In this document: positions 26,524 to 35,544 of the stretch, one piece after another | Layout of the letters: the number at the start of each line of letters is the position of its first letter | How positions within the stretch are numbered: position 1 is the first letter of the stretch | Origin: Ancylomarina sp. DW003 | Lineage (GTDB): Bacteria > Bacteroidota > Bacteroidia > Bacteroidales > Marinifilaceae | DNA: 64,000 bases | Assembly: GCF_029029505.1 (NCBI RefSeq) | Contig: NZ_JAKJSD010000011.1 | Span: 1-64,000, forward strand | Direction of reading: 5' to 3' | Notes under the pieces: generated by a model | What the model saw: the letters and a program-made list of their open reading frames with translations, nothing else | What the model was told of the DNA's origin: nothing | The model's database searches: none | Made by a program: the position numbers and the translations under genes

Positions 26524-27426
26524 ATGAAGATTTTAAAATTTGCTGCCATCGATATTGGTTCCAACGCCATTCGATTATTATTCACGAATGTAATTGAGAA
26601 AGATGGCGAGTCATACTTAAAGAAATCTTCGTTAATAAGAGTGCCTATTCGTTTAGGTACTGATACTTTTACGGGCCGTAATATTTCTCCTGAAAAAGAA
26701 GAAAAGATGGTCGATGCCATGATTGCTTTCCGTAAATTAATGGATGTTCATGAAGTTGAAGCCTACCGTGCCTGTGCTACATCAGCCATGAGAGAAGCCA
26801 ACAACGGTGCACAATTAATAGAACGAATAAAAGAAGAAGCTGATATTAAAATTGACCTTATTTCAGGTAAAGAAGAAGCTAATATAATTTTTTCGAACAA
26901 ACTCACTTCATTTCTCGATCCTAACAAAAACTACCTTTACGTTGACGTAGGTGGTGGCAGTACAGAGATAACTCTTTTCTCTGGTGGTATTGCTCATTTT
27001 TCATGCTCTTTCGACGTAGGAACTATTAAAATTCTTAAAAACTGTGTTCCTCAAAATGAATTTATTCGTATTAAAGAATGCCTGCTAGATATTTGTTCTT
27101 CAAGAGATAATATCGAGTTAATTGGTTCGGGTGGTAATATTAATAAACTATTTAAGTATGCTAGTCCTAGAAAAGAGCGCGTGCTCAGCTATCATGAACT
27201 TAAAGAGATTCATGCTTTATTCAATAGTATGTCCTATGATGATTTGATGATTAATTACGATATGAACCCCGACCGTGCTGATGTAATTATTCCCGCTGCA
27301 ACTATTTTCTTAAGTATAATGGAATGGGCCAATTCTAATGTCATTCAAATTCCAAAGATTGGAGTTTCAGATGGTATAATTCATCAACTTTATCAAGAGT
27401 ACTCAAGCCCAAAAGTTATGGCATAG
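26524..27426 (+). CDS. Ppx/GppA family phosphatase
   Basis: An ASKHA-fold enzyme of 300 residues, shorter than full Ppx (about 500) and lacking the C-terminal HD-like domain. Phosphate-binding motifs are AAIDIGSNAIRLL near the N terminus, the catalytic-glutamate region SGKEEANIIF, DVGGGSTEI and IGSGGNI. It probably degrades polyphosphate or converts pppGpp to ppGpp; this short form does not tell which. It is followed by a terminator, so it is separate from mtaB. Confidence 0.9.
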   Translation: MKILKFAAIDIGSNAIRLLFTNVIEKDGESYLKKSSLIRVPIRLGTDTFTGRNISPEKEEKMVDAMIAFRKLMDVHEVEAYRACATSAMREANNGAQLIERIKEEADIKIDLISGKEEANIIFSNKLTSFLDPNKNYLYVDVGGGSTEITLFSGGIAHFSCSFDVGTIKILKNCVPQNEFIRIKECLLDICSSRDNIELIGSGGNINKLFKYASPRKERVLSYHELKEIHALFNSMSYDDLMINYDMNPDRADVIIPAATIFLSIMEWANSNVIQIPKIGVSDGIIHQLYQEYSSPKVMA

Positions 27427-27440
27427 TAGATTCTTTTTTC

Positions 27441-27448
27441 TAATTTTG
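27441..27448 (+). promoter_or_regulatory. Candidate -7 promoter element between ppx and mtaB
   Basis: TAATTTTG matches TAnnTTTG. It lies upstream of the hairpin at 27468-27504, so a transcript starting here would read the hairpin before mtaB. Confidence 0.35.
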
Positions 27449-27467
27449 CAACAGATTCATAAACAAT

Positions 27468-27504
27468 GAACTATTTCATCCTTTGAAGTAGTTCTTTTTA
27501 TTTT
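27468..27504 (+). terminator. Terminator between ppx and mtaB (or mtaB leader hairpin)
   Basis: GAACTATTTCA and TGAAGTAGTTC form an 11-bp stem with one G-U pair, followed by TTTTTATTTT. Confidence 0.75.
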
Positions 27505-27584
27505 GGTATTTGCTCCATACAAATGATTATCAATCTAATTGGAATGATCAGGAGCTTATCATCATCAGCATAGGAGAAGATTAT

Positions 27585-28913
27585 ATGTCGCAAGGAAAGA
27601 AAGTAGCTTTTTACACATTAGGCTGCAAATTAAATTTTTCAGAAACATCAACTATCGGACGTTCTTTCAAAGAAATGGGATTCGAAACAGTTAAACCAAC
27701 TGAAAAAGCTGATATCTATGTCATAAACACCTGTTCCGTTACAGATCAGGCAGATAAAAAATGCAGACAAGCCATAAAAAAAATCATTAAAACAAACCCT
27801 AATGCTTTTGTTGTGGTTATTGGTTGTTATGCACAGCTTAAACCAGAAGAAATTTCAGAAATTCCTGGTGTTGATCTGGTATTAGGTACAAATGAGAAAT
27901 TCAATATCCATAAATATATCGATCATTTAGAGAAAAAAGGAACTGGAGAAATGCATCCGTGTGAGGTAGAATCGGTGAAAGATTTCCAGGCCTCATACTC
28001 TATGGGTGATAGAACTCGCTGTTTTCTTAAAATTCAGGATGGTTGTAATTATTTCTGCACCTATTGCACTATTCCTTTTGCTCGTGGTGGAAGTCGAAAT
28101 ATGAGCATTTCTGACACTGTAGCAGAAGCAAAAAAGGTTGCGCAACAAGGTGCAAAGGAAATTATTTTAACTGGTGTTAATATTGGGGATTTTGGACAAA
28201 GTACAAATGAAACTTTTTTCGAGTTAATTCAAGAATTAGAAAAAATTGAAGGAATAGAACGATTCCGTATTTCATCAATTGAACCCAATTTACTCAGTAA
28301 TGAGATAATCGAGTTTGTAGCCAATTCAAAAAAATTCGTTAATCATTTTCATATTCCTTTGCAGGCTGGATCAAATCATGTTCTTAAGCTAATGAAACGT
28401 CGCTATAATCGAGAACTATTTGCACAGCGAATTGAAAAAATTAAAGCACTTACCCCTGACGCTTTTATTGGTGTCGATGTAATTGCTGGTAGTCGAGGAG
28501 AACGAGAAAAAGATTTTCTTGATGCATATGACTTCATAAATGAATTACCTATTTCCCAACTTCATGTTTTCCCATATTCCGAACGACAAGGAACCAAAGC
28601 CTTGGAAATAAAAGAAGCTGTGCGACCGGAAGATAAAAAACGAAGAGCCAAAATGCTTCAAATTCTATCGGAAAAGAAACTTAGAGCATTTTATGAAAGT
28701 TTCCTTGGTTCAAAAGCACAAGTTCTTTTTGAAGATCACAATAACAATGGAATTATGTATGGTTTCACTGAAAATTATATAAAAGTAGAAATCCCATACA
28801 ACCCAAACCTAAGCAATAATATAGCCGAAGTTCAATTGTTAGAGATTAATGATAATGGAAACGTAAAAGTTAAGCTTATCGATGAAAAAAGTTTTAAATT
28901 TAAGCTTGCTTAA
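27585..28913 (+). CDS. mtaB: tRNA t6A37 methylthiotransferase MtaB
   Basis: A radical SAM enzyme that converts t6A37 to ms2t6A37 in tRNAs reading ANN codons. An N-terminal UPF0004 cluster domain (TLGCKLNFSE with Cys14, NTCSVT, GCYAQ) is followed by the radical SAM motif Cys154, Cys158 and Cys161 in GCNYFCTYC, then a TRAM-like C-terminal domain. I chose the ATG at 27585 because an AGGAGAAG Shine-Dalgarno sequence sits just upstream (27572-27579) and homology starts there. It heads a tight run with suhB, an acyltransferase and a glycosyltransferase. Confidence 0.94.
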   Translation: MSQGKKVAFYTLGCKLNFSETSTIGRSFKEMGFETVKPTEKADIYVINTCSVTDQADKKCRQAIKKIIKTNPNAFVVVIGCYAQLKPEEISEIPGVDLVLGTNEKFNIHKYIDHLEKKGTGEMHPCEVESVKDFQASYSMGDRTRCFLKIQDGCNYFCTYCTIPFARGGSRNMSISDTVAEAKKVAQQGAKEIILTGVNIGDFGQSTNETFFELIQELEKIEGIERFRISSIEPNLLSNEIIEFVANSKKFVNHFHIPLQAGSNHVLKLMKRRYNRELFAQRIEKIKALTPDAFIGVDVIAGSRGEREKDFLDAYDFINELPISQLHVFPYSERQGTKALEIKEAVRPEDKKRRAKMLQILSEKKLRAFYESFLGSKAQVLFEDHNNNGIMYGFTENYIKVEIPYNPNLSNNIAEVQLLEINDNGNVKVKLIDEKSFKFKLA

Positions 28914-28938
28914 GCACTAATACAAAGTCAAACATCTC

Positions 28939-29736
28939 ATGATCAATTTGGAATCTATTTGTAAACAAACTCAGGATATTGCTATTAAAGTTGGCTCTTT
29001 CATAAAGGAACAACAAATCAATATTAGCACTGATGTAATTGAAAATAAAGGTACACATGATTTTGTAACATTTGTTGATAAAACTGCAGAAGCCAAAATT
29101 ATTGATGCTTTAAAACCTCTAATTCCTGAAGCTGGTTTTATTGCCGAAGAAGGTACAGAAACACATTTAGGTGAAGAATACAATTGGATAATAGATCCCT
29201 TGGATGGAACAACAAACTATATTCATGGTTTATCTCCTTTTGCGGTAAGTATTGCACTAAAAAAAGATAATCGAATCGTACTAGGTGTTGTTTATGAAAT
29301 TAGTTTGAATGAATGTTTCTACTCGTGGGAAGGTGCTCCAGCTTATTTAAATAATAAGCAAATTAAGGTATCTAATGCACAAGTTGTTCAAAATAGTCTA
29401 ATTGGGACGGGCTTTCCTTATCGCAATTTCGAACAATTAGATCGTTATATAGATCTTCTTAAATATTTATGTATTAATTCTCAAGGTGTTCGTCGCCCTG
29501 GATCTGCAGCCACTGATTTGGCATATGTAGCCTGTGGTAGATTTGATGCATTTTACGAATATGGACTTCAGCCATGGGATGTTGCAGCTGGTGCGTTTCT
29601 GGTAAAACAGGCAGGTGGGAATGTATCAGATTTTCTAGGCGAAGACAATTATATTTTCGGACAAGAAATACTCGCAGGAAATTCTTCTAATTTTCATGAA
29701 TTCAAAAATTGCGTTCAGAAATTCATGCTAAAATAA
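28939..29736 (+). CDS. Inositol monophosphatase family protein (SuhB-like)
   Basis: A 265-residue Mg2+-dependent phosphatase. Motif A is Glu70-Glu71, then WIIDPLDGTTNYIHG with Asp86 and Asp89; motif B is WDVAAGAFLVKQAGG. Likely substrates are inositol-1-phosphate or related sugar phosphates; 3'-phosphoadenosine phosphate (CysQ) is a less likely alternative. It lies 25 bases after mtaB and 30 before the acyltransferase, so it is probably co-transcribed. Confidence 0.9.
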   Translation: MINLESICKQTQDIAIKVGSFIKEQQINISTDVIENKGTHDFVTFVDKTAEAKIIDALKPLIPEAGFIAEEGTETHLGEEYNWIIDPLDGTTNYIHGLSPFAVSIALKKDNRIVLGVVYEISLNECFYSWEGAPAYLNNKQIKVSNAQVVQNSLIGTGFPYRNFEQLDRYIDLLKYLCINSQGVRRPGSAATDLAYVACGRFDAFYEYGLQPWDVAAGAFLVKQAGGNVSDFLGEDNYIFGQEILAGNSSNFHEFKNCVQKFMLK

Positions 29737-29766
29737 CGTCCTAATTCATACAATTTTAAAACATCT

Positions 29767-30642
29767 ATGACTCATTACTTTTCATATTTAGCCTATGGTT
29801 TTTGTCGCTTATTAAGCTTCTTACCATTGTGGCTCCTTTATATTTTCTCTGATGTCGTTTTCTTTATTATCTACCGAATTTTGGCTTATCGTAAAAAAGT
29901 CGTTAATGAGAACCTCAGGAATTCATTTCCTGAAAAATCACATGAAGAGATCCGGAAAATACGTAAAGAGTTCTATCATCATTTCTGCGATACATTTATA
30001 GAAACTATTAAATTATGGAGCATTAGTAAAGAAGAAATTTTGAAACGATGTGTATGCAAAAATCCCAACATTTTAGACCAATACAAAAGTGAAGGTAAAA
30101 GTGTCGTTGCTGTATTGGGACACTATGGAAACTGGGAATGGTTATCTTCCTTTGCAACTTATAATGTCGGTTATTTCCTACCTATTTATAAACCTCTCCA
30201 CAACAAGATTATTGATAAGATGTATATAAATATCAGAGAGAAATTTGGAGCCCAAACTCTTGCCAAAAACGATACGCTTAGAACAATGATAAGACACAAG
30301 AATCAAGGGCACTTCACTGTCACTTGTTTTATCGGCGACCAAACTCCCAATAGAAAGAATCTTCATTACTGGACAAACTTTTTAAATCAGGATACTCCTA
30401 TTTTACAAGGAACTGAGCGTATTGCCAAAAAGCTTGACCAAGCTGTTATTTATTGTAAGATGACCAAACTTAAGCGCGGTTATTACGAATACGAGTTTGT
30501 ATCAATTACAGATAATCCAAAAGAAATGGGAGAAAATGAAATTACCGAAATACATACCCGTTTACTCGAAGATATCATTAAGGAAAATCCTGCTTATTGG
30601 CTCTGGTCTCACAAAAGATGGAAACATAAACGAATCGTTTAG
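29767..30642 (+). CDS. Lipid A biosynthesis acyltransferase (LpxL/HtrB family)
   Basis: A 291-residue inner-membrane acyltransferase that adds a secondary fatty acid to lipid A or another acceptor. An N-terminal hydrophobic anchor (residues about 10-40) precedes the catalytic HX4E motif, His119 to Glu124 in GHYGNWEW. The C-terminal PAYWLWSHKRWK is a family hallmark. It follows suhB by 30 bases. The acyl donor and position are not predictable. Confidence 0.9.
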   Translation: MTHYFSYLAYGFCRLLSFLPLWLLYIFSDVVFFIIYRILAYRKKVVNENLRNSFPEKSHEEIRKIRKEFYHHFCDTFIETIKLWSISKEEILKRCVCKNPNILDQYKSEGKSVVAVLGHYGNWEWLSSFATYNVGYFLPIYKPLHNKIIDKMYINIREKFGAQTLAKNDTLRTMIRHKNQGHFTVTCFIGDQTPNRKNLHYWTNFLNQDTPILQGTERIAKKLDQAVIYCKMTKLKRGYYEYEFVSITDNPKEMGENEITEIHTRLLEDIIKENPAYWLWSHKRWKHKRIV

Positions 30643-30695
30643 TTCAAATATTAAATCCTATATTTGTTAGTCTATTAACCTTGTACAAAATAAAT

Positions 30696-31718
30696 ATGAA
30701 TAAAATAGCAGTCGTTATCCTAAATTGGAATGGTAAAAAATTATTAGAGCAATTCCTTCCTTCTGTAATCAAGTTCTCTGATAGAGAATGGGTAGAAGTT
30801 ATTGTTGCAGATAATGACTCTACCGACGATTCTATTGAATTTTTAAACAGTGAGTACCCAAATCTTAAAACCATCGTTCTTGATAAAAACTATGGCTTTG
30901 CAGATGGATACAATAAGGCTTTAGCTCAACTTAATCATGAGTATTTCGTCTTATTAAATTCTGATGTTGAAGTAAGTGAAAATTGGCTCGATCCTATTTA
31001 TCGCATGTTCGAAAATGAATCAGATATTGCAGCGGCTCAACCTAAAATTAAGGCTTTTAATAAAAAAGAAGATTTTGAATATGCAGGCGCTTGCGGTGGT
31101 TATATAGATCATCTTGGTTATCCTTTTTGCCGAGGTCGTATTTTTGATACGATTGAATCTGATTTTGGCCAATACGATAAAGTTTCGGAAGTAATGTGGG
31201 CTAGTGGTGCTTCTCTTTTTATTCGTTCAGAGATTTATAAAGAAGTTGGCGGCCTTGATGCTGATTTTTTTGCACATATGGAAGAAATTGATCTATGCTG
31301 GCGAATTAAAAATAGAGGTCATCGTATTATTTGTCATCCAGAGAGTACAGTCTACCATGTAGGAGGAGCTACTCTTCCAAATCATAGTTCACATAAGTTA
31401 TATCTAAATTTCAGAAATAACTTATATATGTTATTCAAGAATTTATCTACCGAAAAACTACTAACAACACTATTGTTAAGAATGATATTAGATGGTGTAG
31501 CTGCGATGAAGTTCCTTGTCAGTCTTGAATTCGACAACTTCATGGCAATATTAAAAGCTCATTATTCTTTTTATTCAAACATGGGTAAAATACGTAATAA
31601 GAGAAGAGTAATAAATCCACTGGTTACAACAGAATTTCATAATGAAATTTACAAGGGGAGTATAATTGCCGACTATTTTATTCAAAACAAAAAGAAATAT
31701 TCTGATCTTACTTTCTAG
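30696..31718 (+). CDS. Glycosyltransferase family 2 protein
   Basis: A 340-residue GT-A glycosyltransferase. It begins [18 protein letters not shown] and shows the nucleotide-sugar DxD region ([17 protein letters not shown]) and the acceptor-side ED motif in [15 protein letters not shown]. It resembles rhamnosyl/mannosyl transferases of envelope polysaccharide synthesis. The ATG at 30696 directly precedes homology; an upstream TTG at 30681 is unlikely. It ends the mtaB run, and its stop overlaps the stop of a convergent SMR gene (CTAG). Confidence 0.9.
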   Translation: MNKIAVVILNWNGKKLLEQFLPSVIKFSDREWVEVIVADNDSTDDSIEFLNSEYPNLKTIVLDKNYGFADGYNKALAQLNHEYFVLLNSDVEVSENWLDPIYRMFENESDIAAAQPKIKAFNKKEDFEYAGACGGYIDHLGYPFCRGRIFDTIESDFGQYDKVSEVMWASGASLFIRSEIYKEVGGLDADFFAHMEEIDLCWRIKNRGHRIICHPESTVYHVGGATLPNHSSHKLYLNFRNNLYMLFKNLSTEKLLTTLLLRMILDGVAAMKFLVSLEFDNFMAILKAHYSFYSNMGKIRNKRRVINPLVTTEFHNEIYKGSIIADYFIQNKKKYSDLTF

Positions 31719-32038
31719 CTGGCTGTAAATTTTAAGCCAACAATAGATACCAATAGTAAAAATAGGAAGAAGATTCGAGCAAAGTGAACGCTCTCTCCAA
31801 ACAAAATAATTCCGAGTATTGCGGTCGCAAACGCCCCTATACCAGTCCAAACCGCATAAGCTGTACCCACAGGTAAATTTTTAAGAGCCAAAGCTAAAAA
31901 ATAAAGACTTATGCCCATTGCAATAATCGTAATAACACTTGGCCATAAACGCGTAAAACCCTGCGTATATTTCAAGCCAATGGCCCAAACAGCTTCGAAC
32001 AAACCCGCAATCAATAAATAAATCCAAGCTAAATTCAT
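31715..32038 (-). CDS. gdx: SMR family guanidinium exporter (Gdx/SugE type)
   Basis: A 107-residue, four-helix dual-topology proton antiporter. Residues that define guanidinium exporters are all present: Glu15 in AGLFEAVW, Trp18, the serine of GISLYFL, and Tyr/Trp in [13 protein letters not shown]. It starts 3 bases after the murF stop, so it is read from the murF message. No guanidine riboswitch stands before it, unlike many gdx genes. The second SMR gene near 17.4 kb is a diverged relative. Confidence 0.86.
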   Translation of the reverse strand: MNLAWIYLLIAGLFEAVWAIGLKYTQGFTRLWPSVITIIAMGISLYFLALALKNLPVGTAYAVWTGIGAFATAILGIILFGESVHFARIFFLFLLLVSIVGLKFTAS

Positions 32039-32041
32039 AGT

Positions 32042-33331
32042 CTATAACTTTTCAATAGTTTTCTCTAACTTAATTCCTCTCGAACCTTTTATCAGAATAT
32101 ATTTATCCTTGATTTCTTCATCCTCCAAGTATACTAAGAGATCATCTACAGTTTCATAGCTCTTAAACTTATCAGAAGGCGCTAATCTGGCAAAAATATC
32201 TCCAACTAATATCGTTTCAGTTAATCCCTCTTCACTAAGTAAGTTCATTAAATCCAGATGCTCTTTGTCGGTATCTTCTCCCAACTCCAGCATATCGCCT
32301 AGAATCAAAAATTTATTCTTCATTTTCATTGCAGCAAAATTCTCAATCGCAGCTCGCATACTTGTAGGGTTAGCATTATACGCATCAAGGAATAATACAT
32401 TATTATCAGTTTTCATCAACTGTGAGCGATTATTACTTGGTTCATATACTTCTAAGGCTTCTTTAATTTTAAGCTCATCTATCTTAAAAAAACGACCTAC
32501 CGTAACTGCAGCTAATACATTTTCAAAATTATAAGCTCCAATTAATTGAGTTTTAATATACAATTTACCAAGAGGTGACCGAAGTTCAATAATTAGTTTG
32601 GGTTCTGCCTGTAAAAAACGAGCTTTCGAAAAAGCATCTTCTGAATTTCCATAAAAGATATGCTTTTGCTTATTTAGCATACCTAACAAATGGTCATTAT
32701 CACAATTAACAAATACTTCTCCATCGTGTTCATCTAAATAGTCATATAATTCTTTCTTGGTTTGCTTCACCCCTTCAAACGAACCAAATCCCTCTAAATG
32801 AGCTTTTCCGACATTGGTAATCAAACCGTAATTAGGCTCAGCAATTTCACACAATTCTTTTATTTCTCCAGGGTGGTTAGCTCCCATTTCTACAATTCCA
32901 AATTCAGTTTCCGAATTCATAGCCAGTAAGGTTAACGGCACACCAATATGATTATTAAAATTACCTTGCGTTGCAAAAGTTCTAAATTCCTGATTCAAAA
33001 CCTCGTTTACCAATTCTTTCGTTGTTGTTTTGCCATTGGTACCCGTTATAGCCAAAATTGGAACCTTAAGCACTCTTCTATGTTCTCTGGCTAAAGCTTG
33101 TAAACATGTTAACACATCTTCTACCAGAATAAATCGATCATCTAAAGCGTATTCCTTCTCATCCACTACAGCATAACGACAACCTTTTTCCAACGTACTC
33201 TTAGCAAACTTGTTTCCATTAAAATTCTCTCCCTTTAAGGCAAAAAAGATAGAATTTTCAACCACTTTTCGACTATCAGTAACAACAATTGGAAACTCCT
33301 GAAACAGGGTATAGATTTCTGAAATATTCAT
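32042..33331 (-). CDS. murF: UDP-MurNAc-tripeptide--D-Ala-D-Ala ligase (MurF)
   Basis: Adds the D-Ala-D-Ala dipeptide to the UDP-MurNAc-tripeptide, the last cytosolic step of the peptidoglycan precursor. The 429 residues have the N-terminal substrate domain (DSRKV, FFALKGENFNGN), the ATP loop GTNGKTTTKE (97-106), EMGANHPGEI, and LDAYNANPTSM in the C-terminal domain. The gldJ-murF order is conserved in Bacteroidota. Here a terminator lies between them, so murF probably has its own promoter and carries gdx downstream. Confidence 0.94.
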   Translation of the reverse strand: MNISEIYTLFQEFPIVVTDSRKVVENSIFFALKGENFNGNKFAKSTLEKGCRYAVVDEKEYALDDRFILVEDVLTCLQALAREHRRVLKVPILAITGTNGKTTTKELVNEVLNQEFRTFATQGNFNNHIGVPLTLLAMNSETEFGIVEMGANHPGEIKELCEIAEPNYGLITNVGKAHLEGFGSFEGVKQTKKELYDYLDEHDGEVFVNCDNDHLLGMLNKQKHIFYGNSEDAFSKARFLQAEPKLIIELRSPLGKLYIKTQLIGAYNFENVLAAVTVGRFFKIDELKIKEALEVYEPSNNRSQLMKTDNNVLFLDAYNANPTSMRAAIENFAAMKMKNKFLILGDMLELGEDTDKEHLDLMNLLSEEGLTETILVGDIFARLAPSDKFKSYETVDDLLVYLEDEEIKDKYILIKGSRGIKLEKTIEKL

Positions 33332-33374
33332 AATATGAGATTGAAATTGAACTAACGAAATTAAAAAAAATCAA

Positions 33375-33407
33375 GAAAAAACCTCATCGTATATTACGAT
33401 GAGGTTT
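33375..33407 (-). terminator. Terminator of gldJ
   Basis: On the minus strand AAACCTCATCGT and ACGATGAGGTTT form a 12-bp stem with a 5-base loop, then TTTTTTC. Confidence 0.88.
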
Positions 33408-33430
33408 ATGTCTATATAATTACATATAAT

Positions 33431-34942
33431 CTATTTCCCTTCTACTGGAGATCCAACATGTGTCATAGCGCATCGGAAACCAATATCGTCTCTGGAACTC
33501 TTTTGATCTAGGAAACGACGTGCTCCCGGAGATAACCAATATACTCTATCTTTCCATGAACCACCTTTATAAACGCGTGATTCGTCATTGATCAAAGTAT
33601 TGTATGTATTATTATCTGCTCCCTGAGCATTTACGTACATTAATGATGAACCTTTCGAACGAAGTTCGTTATTTTTCCACTCAGTATTATCTACAACACT
33701 AGAAGCTAAATCACCATCTCTGTGATTTCTGTTATCGGCAGTTCTGTAATTTACACGATTAACCAATTCTTCATCTTTTTGTTGACGGTAGCGAATACGA
33801 CCTAAACTATCTTTTTCAGCTACATTTCCTTCCTCATCAAGCAATGGTGTTTTAAAAACATTACCTCTATACGGATTAAACTCGGCTACATCATATGAAG
33901 ATAATGGGCGATAAACATCAGCAACCCACTCATTTACATTACCTGCCATACAGAACAAACCAAAGTCATTAGGCCAATAAGATTCAACTGGTACAGTAAT
34001 ATCTCCGGCATCATTAAGAGCTCCTGCAGATCCCATAAAATCACCACGACCTCTTGAGAAATTAGCCATCATCTCACCTCTATGCTTCTTGTCATCATTT
34101 CTTACCCAATGTCCATTCCAAGGATACATTTTCTTATCAGCAATACGCTCATCTGTCGAATTACCAATAGTTGCAAGAGCTGCATACTCCCACTCTGCTT
34201 CTGATGGAAGACGATACTTTGGTAACAAAATTCCATCAGACCAACGTACACGACGCTCTTCGTTATCCGGATTTAAATCTTTAAGGTTTGTACCAACAAC
34301 ACCTTCGTATTGTCCCATTAAGTACGCCTGAGTATTAAAGTTATTCTCATTACGCTGATCAGGATTCTCTTTCAAAATACCCTTTTCAATTAGAATTCTT
34401 TCATTAACACGATCAGTTCGCCACTCGCAAAAATCAGATGCTTGCTCCCAAGAAACACCAACAACCGGATATTCTGAATAAGCTTTATGGCGTAAATAAT
34501 TATTTACATATGGCTCATTATATGCCAACTCTGATCTCCAAACCATTGTATCAGGCAGTGCTTTTTTATATACCTCCGGGTAATCAACAAAAACACGCTT
34601 TGTCCAATGCAGGTATTCTCTATAATCAACGTTTCTAACTTCTGTTTTATCAATATAAAAAGAAGGAATTGTAACACGACGAGGCATATTATTCCAATCA
34701 AACATTACATCATCTTGAGTACGTCCCAAGACGAAAGTTCCCCCTTCAACAAATACCAAACCAGGTCCTGTTTTCTGTGTATAACCCTCTTTGTATTCAA
34801 ATCCTCCGTTCTCCGGATCATTGTAGGCCCAACCAGTAACAGACGAACGCTCTTCCTTACCCATAATATTTTTCACCTTGGAACAAGATGAAAAAAGTAA
34901 TAAAGTAATTGCGAAAGCGGAAAATAATAAATTCGATTTCAT
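33431..34942 (-). CDS. gldJ: Gliding motility / T9SS lipoprotein GldJ
   Basis: A 503-residue lipoprotein with a signal peptide ending at the lipobox FSSC. It has a formylglycine-generating-enzyme (SUMF1) fold: GLVFVEGGTFVLGRTQDD, FYIDKTEVRNVDY, YPVVGVSWEQA, RLPSEAEWEYA, GNVNEWVADV and YKGGSWKDR. The opening after the lipobox (TGWAYNDPENGGF), total length and location beside murF, porU and porV fit GldJ rather than GldK. GldJ is needed for gliding and stabilises the T9SS motor components in Flavobacterium. Catalytic oxidase activity is not expected. Confidence 0.87.
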   Translation of the reverse strand: MKSNLLFSAFAITLLLFSSCSKVKNIMGKEERSSVTGWAYNDPENGGFEYKEGYTQKTGPGLVFVEGGTFVLGRTQDDVMFDWNNMPRRVTIPSFYIDKTEVRNVDYREYLHWTKRVFVDYPEVYKKALPDTMVWRSELAYNEPYVNNYLRHKAYSEYPVVGVSWEQASDFCEWRTDRVNERILIEKGILKENPDQRNENNFNTQAYLMGQYEGVVGTNLKDLNPDNEERRVRWSDGILLPKYRLPSEAEWEYAALATIGNSTDERIADKKMYPWNGHWVRNDDKKHRGEMMANFSRGRGDFMGSAGALNDAGDITVPVESYWPNDFGLFCMAGNVNEWVADVYRPLSSYDVAEFNPYRGNVFKTPLLDEEGNVAEKDSLGRIRYRQQKDEELVNRVNYRTADNRNHRDGDLASSVVDNTEWKNNELRSKGSSLMYVNAQGADNNTYNTLINDESRVYKGGSWKDRVYWLSPGARRFLDQKSSRDDIGFRCAMTHVGSPVEGK

Positions 34943-34961
34943 ATGATTAAATTTTCTTTTT

Positions 34962-34995
34962 ACTTATTATTTCTTCCATTAAAAATGGAATAAGT
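34962..34995 (-). other. Leader hairpin upstream of gldJ
   Basis: TTCCATT and AATGGAA pair with a 3-base loop. ACTTATT and AATAAGT extend the stem after a one-sided bulge. It lies 20-50 bases upstream of the gldJ ATG. Confidence 0.4.
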
Positions 34996-35279
34996 ACAAC
35001 TTTAAATCTTTATAAGATCTACATTAAAACTAGATATCGATCATCAAACAAATTGAAGAATCAAATATTTTTCCAAAATGATATTTTAACCTTTTACTAC
35101 TTGTGAAACTCTTATTCGCAACATTCAGATCTATTGAACAATGTAACACTGGAAGGTTCTAATTTATCGATTTTTTTTATTAATAACAATTTGAAGAAAG
35201 GAAGTTTAACCTAACCTCATTTTCTCCAATAGTTAAAGAAAACCTAAGTTTAATCAAAAAAAAGGCACTCTTCACCCAA

Positions 35280-35287
35280 CAAATATA
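35280..35287 (-). promoter_or_regulatory. Possible -7 element for gldJ (minus strand)
   Basis: Read on the minus strand this is TATATTTG, matching TAnnTTTG, but it is about 340 bases from the gldJ start. The 602-base gldJ-porU gap holds this element, the leader hairpin and the ACCTAAAT boxes, and no gene. Confidence 0.25.
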
Positions 35288-35358
35288 ACTAAAAGTATAT
35301 AGAACTTATTGTATAGAATTTTACTTTTTTAGATATTTTATTCATCGTGACTCATTTT

Positions 35359-35506
35359 ACCTAAATACTTATTCCAATTTACCATCCTCAATTATCTTAA
35401 ATCAAAATAGCTAGGTGCATTGAATTACCCATTCTGAAAATGAAAAAAAAGTTTAATTATTTCTTCACCTAAATTATCAATATATTCACATCCTATTTAT
35501 TTAGGT
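35359..35506. repeat. Three ACCTAAAT boxes upstream of porU
   Basis: ACCTAAAT occurs at 35359-35366 and 35467-35474, and its exact complement ATTTAGGT at 35499-35506. The last two form an inverted repeat with a 24-base spacer. The final box ends 38 bases before the porU ATG. Confidence 0.45.
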
Positions 35507-35544
35507 AATAAACTAATCTAATTCAAATTTATTATAGCATTCAA

